Part shown: positions 57,333 through 64,000 of the stretch, piece after piece | Layout: every line of letters starts with the position of its first letter | Numbering within the stretch: the first letter of the stretch is position 1 | Assembly (NCBI RefSeq): GCF_030758615.1 | Contig: NZ_CP132381.1 | Span: 1,798,001 to 1,862,000, forward strand | DNA: 64,000 bases | Reading direction: 5' to 3' | From: Gilliamella apis | Lineage (GTDB): Bacteria; Pseudomonadota; Gammaproteobacteria; Enterobacterales; Orbaceae | Position numbers and translations under genes: made by a program | Notes under the pieces: generated by a model | Databases searched by the model: none | Told to the model about the DNA's origin: nothing | What the model saw: the letters and a program-made list of their open reading frames with translations, nothing else

Positions 57333-57832
57333 CATAAGACTTTTTTTAATATAAGTTTTTTTGAAGATGAATTATCTTTTTTTGGTAAAACTTCATTTAA
57401 AACAATATATTTTTCTACATTACCAGCAAAAAACAAATCAACTTCATCAATTTTTATACACGGCATAACAAAACCTTTATTAGTTAAAAAATTATGTTTA
57501 TATTTTTGTAATTCTTTTAAAGCTGTTTGTTTAGTAATCAATCTATTTATATCTAATTCTTTTTCTAAATTTTGCGTATTCTCAACAACAATTTTATCTT
57601 CATTTGCATCATAAAAACTATTAAATCTGGGTCTGTTATATAGCCAATCTTTTATTTCTTCATACAAAAAACACATCTTTTTTTTACCAATCTGTATTGG
57701 TTTAGGTAGTTTAATAGTCTCATCATTCAACCATCTATAAATTGTAGATTCATTACAACCAAGTGCATTAGCAAGCTCCGCAAAACTTATTGTTTGTATA
57801 GATACTTTAAAATCTGATAAGTATTTTTTCAT
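57332..57832 (-). CDS. AlpA-like HTH regulator/excisionase
   Basis: About 166 aa from ATG 57832. Residues 10-65 contain a MerR/AlpA-type HTH: SFAELANALGCNESTIYRWL, then KPIQIGKKKMCFLYEEIKDW, as in AlpA proteins that switch on integrase genes in P4-type elements and PICIs. The C-terminal ~90 residues are not recognised and make it longer than classic AlpA (about 70 aa). It ends 44 bp upstream of the integrase start on the same strand reading; in fact it lies downstream of the integrase gene, which is transcribed first. Confidence 0.65.
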   Translation of the reverse strand: MKKYLSDFKVSIQTISFAELANALGCNESTIYRWLNDETIKLPKPIQIGKKKMCFLYEEIKDWLYNRPRFNSFYDANEDKIVVENTQNLEKELDINRLITKQTALKELQKYKHNFLTNKGFVMPCIKIDEVDLFFAGNVEKYIVLNEVLPKKDNSSSKKLILKKVL

Positions 57833-57876
57833 AAAAAACATTCGAAATAACAATAAATAACATATTAAATATAATA

Positions 57877-59112
57877 TTACAAAATTGAAATATTACTAGC
57901 TTTTTCAACATAATTACTCCACCATATCATTAATTCGAATCGTTTATCAATATATTTAGCATTGTTATAAATCGCCCTGACCTTATTTTTATCTACATGC
58001 GATAATGATATTTCAATTAGATCTTGATGAAATTCTAAACTTTCATTTAATACAGTTGAAGCAATAGATCTGAAACCATGAGCAACTAATTTGTCCTTAT
58101 AACCGATTCTTTTAAGCATTGTATTAACTGTTTCTTTGCTAGTATGCTTGTTTTTATCATTTAAATATTTTCTATTTATAAATACATATTTATAGTTGGG
58201 TGGTGTTATAGCTTTCATTTTTTCTAAAATTTTTAAAGCTTGTGGAGATAATGGCACTATATGCTCTCTGCGCATTTTCATATTATCATTCGGAATAATC
58301 CATAATTTTTTTATAAAATCAATATCTGACCACTTCGCTGTAGCCGCTTCGCTTGGTCTAACCATAGTTAAAAGCTGAAAATAAGCAAGTAATTTAGTTT
58401 GTTGTGTAGCGGGATATTCATTAATAGCTTTTAGAATTAATGGTAACTCATCTGGCGGTAAAGTTGGCATATTTTTAGATCTATGTGTGACAAATTTTAG
58501 CTTATCAAACTTATTATATTCAATAAATCCCATTGTTTTAGCATATTCAAAAACTCGACCTATAACTTGGCAGATTCGGTTTACTAAATCTGTCTTATTT
58601 TGATTAATAAGTGGCTGTAAATATTCTCTAAAGTCTGCTGGTATTAATTCATTTACATTTTTATTAACTAAATTTTCATGAATAAGAATATGATTTACTA
58701 TTATATTTGTGTTTCTTCTAAATGTTCCTTGTGTAATTTCTCCTAGATCTAAAAAATTCAATTTTTGATGATTTACCCATTCCCAAAATATATTTACAAA
58801 TTTAAATTTTTCTTCTTTTTGTTTTTGTTCTTCTTGTAGTTCGTTGATGTTTACGGGATCTATACCATTTGATATTAGGGTTTTAAATTCATCTCTTATT
58901 TCTCTAGCTTCGGCAAGAGAAATGAAAGGATATTCCCCCAAGCTTAGCTGATTAGGCTTTTTTGTATCGGGTCTTAAATATCTAAACCGCCAAATTTTAG
59001 ACCCACTTCTTTTTACTAATATAGATAAACTATTACCGTCACTTGCTTCATAATTTTTATCTTTAATTTTTAAATTTTTAATTTTTAGGTCTGTCAATTT
59101 GTTAATTGCCAC
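57877..59112 (-). CDS. P4-type tyrosine integrase of the AT-rich element
   Basis: 411 aa, intact, GTG start at 59112. N-terminal arm-binding domain (DUF4102: NKLTDLKIKNLKIKDKNYEA, LGEYPFISLAEAREIRDEF), SAM-like core-binding domain (about 100-200), catalytic domain with MVRPSEAATAKWSDI (Arg I), AHGFRSIASTVLNE (HxxR), LSHVDKNKVRAIYNNAKY (H and nucleophile Tyr). It sits about 190 bp from tRNA-Lys(CUU), the att site. The CGTATACAA repeats lie just upstream of its start and may bind it. Confidence 0.9.
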   Translation of the reverse strand: MAINKLTDLKIKNLKIKDKNYEASDGNSLSILVKRSGSKIWRFRYLRPDTKKPNQLSLGEYPFISLAEAREIRDEFKTLISNGIDPVNINELQEEQKQKEEKFKFVNIFWEWVNHQKLNFLDLGEITQGTFRRNTNIIVNHILIHENLVNKNVNELIPADFREYLQPLINQNKTDLVNRICQVIGRVFEYAKTMGFIEYNKFDKLKFVTHRSKNMPTLPPDELPLILKAINEYPATQQTKLLAYFQLLTMVRPSEAATAKWSDIDFIKKLWIIPNDNMKMRREHIVPLSPQALKILEKMKAITPPNYKYVFINRKYLNDKNKHTSKETVNTMLKRIGYKDKLVAHGFRSIASTVLNESLEFHQDLIEISLSHVDKNKVRAIYNNAKYIDKRFELMIWWSNYVEKASNISIL

Positions 59113-59130
59113 AAGCTTTCCCTACCATAT

Positions 59131-59179
59131 TTGTATACGTTTATATGAATATTATAAGCGTATACAAAAACGTATACAA
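59131..59179. repeat. Integrase arm-type repeats, right end
   Basis: TTGTATACG (59131-59139) is followed, in inverted orientation, by two tandem CGTATACAA units (59159-59179) identical to 50793-50813. Located between the integrase start and the tRNA, so they may also control the integrase promoter. Confidence 0.6.
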
Positions 59180-59302
59180 ATGCATATGCAATTTAGTGCA
59201 ATTTGACGCAATTTTACGCAATGAAATGCAAGTAATGTTTTCAGCACAAAGCCTTGTGCTACAAGGAATTTTTAATGATTATACATGAAGTTAAAAAAGA
59301 GG

Positions 59303-59320
59303 AATGGTGGGTTGTGAGGG
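59303..59320. repeat. Right attachment site (18-bp repeat within tRNA-Lys)
   Basis: AATGGTGGGTTGTGAGGG, identical to 50716-50733. Covers the CCA end and acceptor strand of tRNA-Lys. Confidence 0.85.
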
Positions 59321-59380
59321 GATCGAACCCGCGACCAATTGATTAAGAGTCAACTGCTCTACCGACTGAGCTAACAACCC
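59305..59380 (-). tRNA. tRNA-Lys (CUU)
   Basis: 76-nt cloverleaf on the minus strand: acceptor GGGTTGT/ACAACCC, D-arm AGCTCAGTCGGTAGAGC, anticodon loop CTCTTAA (anticodon CTT), T-arm GGGTTCGATCCCC, encoded CCA. Integration site of the AT-rich element, which lies on its 3' side. Confidence 0.93.
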
Positions 59381-59485
59381 ACTAAAGGAATAAAAGCTAT
59401 TGTATAGAAGTTTAGGTTTTAATGCAAATACTCTAAAATAAATACAGCCTAACTAACTAATTTTAAAAAATAAATTATTTTTTAA

Positions 59486-59800
59486 TTACATAGTTAAATG
59501 CAAACCTACAATACCAACCACAATTATAGTAAGACCGAATATTCGACTAAAATTTTTCGGTTCCTTAAAAATAAACATATTAGCCAATACTGCACCTGAA
59601 GTACCTAGCCCTACCCATACTGGATACACAATACTTAAATCCAGATACTTTAATGAAAAATAAAATAATGAAAACGAAATAAAAAAACCGCCCCAATATA
59701 GCGTTAATCGGAATAAATTTTTTTGTTGTGAATAAAGTTTAAGACCTATAGCACCAATAACTTCAAATATTGCAGCAGTTAAAATAAATAACCATCCCAT
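59486..59800 (-). CDS. SMR-family transporter subunit, paired type
   Basis: 104 aa, four TM helices, conserved Glu13 (AAIFEVIGAIGLK). YPVWVGLGTSGAVLA replaces the EmrE motif. Second gene of a pair with 59825-60148; such adjacent, dissimilar SMR genes usually form heterodimers (YkkCD, MdtIJ-like). Substrate unknown. Confidence 0.8.
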   Translation of the reverse strand: MGWLFILTAAIFEVIGAIGLKLYSQQKNLFRLTLYWGGFFISFSLFYFSLKYLDLSIVYPVWVGLGTSGAVLANMFIFKEPKNFSRIFGLTIIVVGIVGLHLTM

Positions 59801-59824
59801 ATGATATATCCAAATTTTAGTTAA

Positions 59825-60148
59825 TTAGCTATCAGCTCGTTTAAGTTGCACAACACCAATAATAATTAATGCAACAAAAAATATTTCAATAAGTTTGATT
59901 TCTTTACCAAACAAGACCATATCTATAACTAATGAACCAATCGCACCTACACCAGAAAAAATCGCATACACTGTACCTGTAGGAATAGTCTTACATGCAC
60001 TGGTTAAAAAGGTAAAATCAACAACGATTACCATTATGACAATAACCCAATGCCACCACTGACTTGCAGTAGTGAAACCAAATACCCAACACAATTCAAA
60101 AAAGCAGGTGAGAACAACAAATGCCCACTCTTTATTCCTGCTGTTCAT
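59825..60148 (-). CDS. SMR-family transporter subunit, paired type
   Basis: 107 aa, four TM helices, conserved Glu18 (TCFFELCWVFGFTTA), IPTGTVYAIFSGVGAIGS in helix 3. First gene of the pair, 24 nt before its partner. ELCW-type first helices occur in YkkC/guanidinium-related SMR proteins, but no guanidine riboswitch is visible upstream. Confidence 0.8.
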   Translation of the reverse strand: MNSRNKEWAFVVLTCFFELCWVFGFTTASQWWHWVIVIMVIVVDFTFLTSACKTIPTGTVYAIFSGVGAIGSLVIDMVLFGKEIKLIEIFFVALIIIGVVQLKRADS

Positions 60149-60761
60149 AACGACCTCATCGATTAATTATTTTCAATTTTTATTGCTTAGTATTGTCTTT
60201 TCATTAATGTGTTCAATGAAACAAATGATGGTTCGCAAACAAGAACGTTTGCCACCTAAAGATTATGATGTTTATGCAGAAAAACAATTCAACCTTATAT
60301 AAATTGCAAGATAATTATTGAAATATTTTTGTAATATTTCATTATCATTTTTTATCCTGCATAAATAATTTTATAACGAAGGATAAAAAATGGCAAGTCT
60401 ATAATTATTGATAATTCAATGCTTTTAAATAACTTTCTTATTAAGAATAAGATATTTTGAAACCTTCATTTAGCCAATCTTGTTATTATTAAGAAACCTA
60501 TCAAAAGCTGTAATTGCATTTTTCAATTTTAATTTAGATAGTTTGCTTGTAACCCAATTATCAAGGCAAGTTAGGAATATTAAAATAAATTAATTTATAA
60601 AATATTTTGAGGAAAGGGGTTTTTTTAAAATAAAATCAATATAGAATACAAAACTTGGCACTTTATTTAACTCTGAGAATCAAAACAAATAAGGTCCATT
60701 GAATAAACTTATTTAATACTGCGATTAAAGAATAAATCAAATAAATCAAAAGGAATCGACA
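60149..60761. other. Intergenic region upstream of the yjiH-type operon
   Basis: About 610 bases, AT-rich. A 31-codon ORF (60207-60302) lacks a ribosome binding site and I do not support it. No RNA gene or clear operator recognised; promoters for both flanking operons must lie here. Confidence 0.4.
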
Positions 60762-61418
60762 ATGTCAAAAAAATCGGACAATGAATTTAAAGTCGGCATA
60801 AAGGCTTATGTGTCACTTATTGTGGCCATACTGTTCTTTTCCGGACTATTTTATAACGTAGATGGAAAAGCTTGGTTAGGCGCATTTGATTTTACCAGTT
60901 TAAGTGGTAAGTTTGGTACAATGCTCCATCCGGAGAAAAATACATTTGTTGGTGAAGGTGGTAATAGCGCCAGAGCCGGCTTTATTTTCGCTCTTTCATT
61001 AATTCCAACTGTAATGCTTGCATTAGGTGTCTTAGAAATCTTTACCCACTATGGTACGATCCGTGCGGCTCACAAATTGTTAACACCATTACTTAAACCT
61101 ATATTAGGCGTTCCGGGTAAAACAGGTTTGGCATTAATTACGGATTTACAAAGTACTGATGCTGGTGCGGTGTTAACCAAAGAATTATACGATGAAAAAC
61201 AGATCACTAAAAAAGATCTCGTCATTATTAGTGCATGGCAATATTCTGGTGCAGGGTTAATAAATAACTATTTTTCTATTGGCTCAGCGCTTTTTGCGTC
61301 GATGTCTGTTGCAATATTTACGCCATTGGTCATTATGATTGTATTGAAATTTGTCGGTGCAATTTTTGTCCGCCTTGTATTAAATTCAGTTTACAAAAAG
61401 GATTTCATCAATGAGTAA
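60762..61418 (+). CDS. Nucleoside-recognition (Gate) domain membrane protein, YjiH-like
   Basis: 218 aa inner-membrane protein with about five TM helices and the Gate motif region LKPILGVPGKTGLALITDLQ and STDAGAV. Resembles E. coli YjiH (about 227 aa). Overlaps the YjiG-like gene by 8 nt. Pairs of YjiH/YjiG probably form one transporter; in E. coli they sit with isoaspartyl dipeptidase IadA, here with an M20 amidohydrolase instead. Confidence 0.8.
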   Translation: MSKKSDNEFKVGIKAYVSLIVAILFFSGLFYNVDGKAWLGAFDFTSLSGKFGTMLHPEKNTFVGEGGNSARAGFIFALSLIPTVMLALGVLEIFTHYGTIRAAHKLLTPLLKPILGVPGKTGLALITDLQSTDAGAVLTKELYDEKQITKKDLVIISAWQYSGAGLINNYFSIGSALFASMSVAIFTPLVIMIVLKFVGAIFVRLVLNSVYKKDFINE

Positions 61419-61884
61419 TTCAAGCAATCAAAAACAGACTAACAACCCTTTAGATATTTTTGTAATTGGCGCTCGTAAGGGCTTTAATATTGCCATTAAC
61501 AATTTAATGCCAAATATTATTATGGCATTTGTTATTACCGAAATCTTAAAAAGACTCGGTCTAATGCAATTAATTGGTGAAGTATTTGCCCCAGTCATGG
61601 GACTATTTGGATTACCTGGTGAAGCAATTACCGTTTTATTGACAGCTTGGTTATCAGCTTCCGCTGGAACTGGTGTTGCTGTAAATTTAATTAGTGGTGG
61701 TATTCTCACTGGTACTGATATCACTATTATAGCACCAGCTATCTTCTTAATGGGCTCACAATTACAATATATGGGCCGTCTACTTGGTGTAGCTGATGTG
61801 CCTAAAAAATATTGGCCACTATTAATGATTAATAGTATTGTTAATGCGTTAATAGCTATGATCATTATGCGATTTATTGTGTGA
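61411..61884 (+). CDS. YjiG-like (SpmB/Gate domain) membrane protein
   Basis: 157 aa with about four TM helices: ARKGFNIAINNLMPNIIMAF, LTAWLSASAGTGVAVNLISG and GSQLQYMGRLLGVADVPKK. Matches YjiG in length (about 153 aa) and position next to YjiH. Likely a subunit of the same transporter; the substrate is probably a peptide or acyl-amino acid, inferred from the hydrolase that follows. Confidence 0.8.
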   Translation: MSNSSNQKQTNNPLDIFVIGARKGFNIAINNLMPNIIMAFVITEILKRLGLMQLIGEVFAPVMGLFGLPGEAITVLLTAWLSASAGTGVAVNLISGGILTGTDITIIAPAIFLMGSQLQYMGRLLGVADVPKKYWPLLMINSIVNALIAMIIMRFIV

Positions 61885-61898
61885 TAAAGGAGATATCT

Positions 61899-62999
61899 AT
61901 GTCGAATGTACTCGAGCACTATCACTACTTGCACCAAATTCCTGAGCTAGGATTTGAAGAAGTTAAAACATCAAACTATATAGCAAATAAACTAGAAGAA
62001 GCTGGCTATAAAGTAACCCGTAATATAAATAATACTACGGGTATTGTTGCAGAATATGACACTGGTAAATCAGGTCCTGTACTGGCATTACGTGCGGATA
62101 TGGATGCCTTAGGACACATTATTGATGGCCAACATTGTGCCAGACACACTTGTGGCCACGATGGCCATTCATCAATGTTATTGACCGCAGCTCAAGAGCT
62201 TATCAAAGAAGGAAATATCAAAAAAGGTAAACTAAAATTGATTTTTCAACCAGCTGAAGAGTTAGGTTCTGGTGCACTGGCTATGATTGAAGGCGGTGCA
62301 ATTGATGATGTTGATATGATCATCGGTTTACATGTTCGCCCTAAAGATGAATGCCCTAAAGGCTTTGCATCAGCTGCTATGTTCTATTCCGCTTCAACCA
62401 CAGTTGAAGTAGATATTCATGGTATTCCTGCTCATGGGGCAAGACCTCATTTAGGCGTTAACGCTTTAGATGCGGCAACTATGGCTATTCAAGCAGTAAA
62501 TACCATTCATCTTGCTCCTAGTTTAACGTATAGCGTCAAAGCAACACGTTGTATATGTGATGCAGGTGTAACAAATGCTATTCCGTCAGAGGCTTATGTT
62601 TGTTGGGATTTACGAGCACCAACCAACCCAGCTATGGATGAATTAAAAGCCAAAACACTCAAAGCGATTGAATTAAGTGTAGCATCCATTGGTGCTAAAG
62701 CTGATATCAAAGTATCGAAAGAAATTCCAGCAGCCGAAATAGACGATGAAGTAACTAAAATCATTGCTGAATCTATTACCGATGTACTCGGAAAAGAGGG
62801 ATTAAAAGATCCTATTTTCACACCTGGTGGCGAAGATTTCTTCAATTATCCACGTGAAAGAGATGTAAAATCTGGTTTTTGGGGCTTAGGTGTCGATTTA
62901 ACACCAGGTTTACATCATCCTGATATGACTTTTGATACATCAGCATTAGAAAATGGTGTAAAAATTACTAAAACTTGTGCTTTGAAGGTTTTAGGTTAA
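61899..62999 (+). CDS. M20-family amidohydrolase (aminoacylase/HipO type)
   Basis: About 366 aa, start ATG 61899 with AGGAG 8 nt upstream. Zinc site motifs: ADMDALGHI, ARHTCGHDGHSSMLLTAA, FQPAEELGSGALAMIEGG (catalytic Glu and metal ligand), GLHVRP, HGARPHLGVNALD and TPGGEDFFNY. Removes acyl or similar groups from amino acids or peptides; substrate unknown. Third gene of the transporter operon, 14 nt after yjiG. Confidence 0.88.
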   Translation: MSNVLEHYHYLHQIPELGFEEVKTSNYIANKLEEAGYKVTRNINNTTGIVAEYDTGKSGPVLALRADMDALGHIIDGQHCARHTCGHDGHSSMLLTAAQELIKEGNIKKGKLKLIFQPAEELGSGALAMIEGGAIDDVDMIIGLHVRPKDECPKGFASAAMFYSASTTVEVDIHGIPAHGARPHLGVNALDAATMAIQAVNTIHLAPSLTYSVKATRCICDAGVTNAIPSEAYVCWDLRAPTNPAMDELKAKTLKAIELSVASIGAKADIKVSKEIPAAEIDDEVTKIIAESITDVLGKEGLKDPIFTPGGEDFFNYPRERDVKSGFWGLGVDLTPGLHHPDMTFDTSALENGVKITKTCALKVLG

Positions 63000-63008
63000 G
63001 CGAATAAA

Positions 63009-63037
63009 TCCGCCGATTACTTCGGCGGTTCCTTGTA
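63009..63037 (+). terminator. Hairpin after the M20 gene
   Basis: CCGCCG/CGGCGG 6-bp GC stem, loop ATTACTT, followed by TTCCTTG. The T-tract is weak, but it lies between convergent genes. Confidence 0.55.
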
Positions 63038-63046
63038 AATAATACT

Positions 63047-64000
63047 TTAAAATGAGATGTTAGTATTAATAAATAGCGTTCTACCTGGTTCATTATAAGT
63101 TGCTGCACCAGCTCCAATAACAGTTATATCACCATTTCGTGATTTTCTTACTGTTGAAGAATTACCTTCTCTAAATAAACGTTTATTAAACAAATTATCA
63201 ACACCAGCAGTAAATGTAAAATGCTTGTTAAATTGATATTGCCCACTTAGATTTAAAAGAGCATAAGGGCTTAGTTGATTAGTTGAACTATCAGTAAGTT
63301 TATCACCAAAATAATCATATTTTCTCGGTCGTTGTTTACCATACCAAGTAACAGCAGTTAACAATGAAAATTTGTCAGTTGCTTGCCAATCTATTGAAGA
63401 ATTTATAGTGTATTTTGGAATGATTGACAAATAATCACCCGTTTTTTTATTTTTTGACTGCCACATCCAAGTTAGATTATTACGAAAATTAATTTTTGAA
63501 GTAACAGGAATAGTTAAACTACCTTCCAGTCCTTCAACCACCGATTTAGGTACATTTTGCCACTGAAAAATATTAGAATTTGTATTACCTTCAGTTTGCC
63601 CAATGGGACTCATACCAGAATCTATTTTATTATGATAATCATTACGGAAATAAGTTAAGCCAACAATTAAGCCTTCATTATTGTGAAACTCTAAACCAAT
63701 TTCTTTATTTACACTTGTTTCCGCTTTTAAGTTTTTGTTACCTATTAAGTAGCAACTACCACCCGCACCATAACAGCCTTGTCCACGACTATAAAGCAGA
63801 TAATTAGGGTTAGTTTGATATAAATTAGGTGCTTTATAGGCTCTAGCAATACCCAGTTTTAAACTAAAATAATCACCTATTTCCTGAAATAAGTTCAAAC
63901 CTGGACTCCAGTTACTACCTGATTGACTTTGATGATTATAGCGTATCGTTGGTGTCAGCATAGTAGTTTGAGTCAGTTCGATATTATCCTCAACAAAAAC
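63047..64000 (-). CDS. TonB-dependent siderophore receptor, FepA-like, 5' end outside window
   Basis: C-terminal 317 codons, open to the right edge. Outer-membrane beta-barrel with typical features: AYKAPNLYQTNPNYLLYSRG, GNKNLKAETSVNKEIGLEF, GVDNLFNKRLFREGN and the C-terminal phenylalanine (FINTNISF). The YSRGQGC...GSCYLIGN loop with two Cys is like FepA/PirA/BfrA catecholate receptors. Ferric catecholate uptake is likely. Confidence 0.82.
   Translation of the reverse strand, partial: VFVEDNIELTQTTMLTPTIRYNHQSQSGSNWSPGLNLFQEIGDYFSLKLGIARAYKAPNLYQTNPNYLLYSRGQGCYGAGGSCYLIGNKNLKAETSVNKEIGLEFHNNEGLIVGLTYFRNDYHNKIDSGMSPIGQTEGNTNSNIFQWQNVPKSVVEGLEGSLTIPVTSKINFRNNLTWMWQSKNKKTGDYLSIIPKYTINSSIDWQATDKFSLLTAVTWYGKQRPRKYDYFGDKLTDSSTNQLSPYALLNLSGQYQFNKHFTFTAGVDNLFNKRLFREGNSSTVRKSRNGDITVIGAGAATYNEPGRTLFINTNISF

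Noticed and set aside
60149-60300. Guanidine riboswitch upstream of the paired SMR genes
   Set aside because: No paired ACGR-loop hairpins or ykkC-type core could be found.
60207-60302. 31-aa ORF on the plus strand
   Set aside because: No ribosome binding site and no recognisable sequence; lies in a divergent promoter region.

Overview
The window looks like the chromosome of a low-GC gammaproteobacterium, most likely an Orbaceae gut symbiont of the Gilliamella type. That is an inference from the gene set (rep, dusA, bamE, fklB, tamAB, cmoM, hldD-waaF-waaC, yaeP, srmB, TonB receptor), the low GC, and the mixture of conserved housekeeping blocks with heavily decayed prophages. No database search was run.

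Layout. (1) 1-12.5 kb: a decaying lambdoid prophage read mainly on the minus strand and abutting tRNA-Arg(UCU). It keeps an integrase/Ash stub, a broken GHKL-ATPase/nuclease gene, two lipoprotein genes each followed by its own terminator, tail genes (tape measure, M, L) wrecked by stops, frameshifts and deletions, a holin/endolysin/Rz/Rz1 lysis cassette, and two tailspike genes. (2) 13-44.9 kb: conserved chromosome. Themes are tRNA modification (dusA, tadA, mnmD, cmoM, trmA), envelope assembly (bamE, tamA-tamB, plsC, hldD-waaF-waaC), a catabolic operon for a four-carbon sugar acid (kinase, pdxA2, GntP permease, DeoR regulator), a CusRS-like two-component system, srmB and a 2-Cys peroxiredoxin. 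(3) 45.4-50.5 kb: remnants of another prophage or prophages: a P22/P2-type integrase pseudogene, a CI-like repressor fragment, a P2 gpQ-type portal pseudogene and an Ash-like stub. (4) 50.716-59.320 kb: a compact, very AT-rich integrative element of about 8.6 kb lying between 18-bp direct repeats of the 3' end of tRNA-Lys(CUU). (5) 59.4-64 kb: chromosome again, with a paired SMR transporter, a yjiH-yjiG-M20 amidohydrolase operon and the 3' part of a FepA-like TonB receptor.

The AT-rich element is the most interesting part. It has two replication proteins (a Rep_3 initiator with six upstream iterons, and a protein resembling RepB-type AEP primases), two tyrosine recombinases (a P4-type integrase beside the tRNA and a second, different one beside a palindrome-rich region), an AlpA-like regulator, a DnaQ-fold protein whose catalytic residues are almost all replaced, and three small proteins without recognised function, two of them membrane proteins. 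Two transcription units are driven by a 57-bp promoter/leader sequence repeated identically in inverted orientation 3.7 kb apart. Nearly every unit ends in a compact hairpin terminator. It contains no recognisable capsid, packaging, relaxase or classical resistance gene. The best description is an integrative plasmid or satellite-like element with iteron-based replication.

Limits: functions come from reading protein sequence and motifs by eye. Family assignments for the primase-like protein, the pseudo-exonuclease and the small membrane proteins need profile searches. Several disrupted genes have lesions in A-runs, so sequencing error must be excluded for those.
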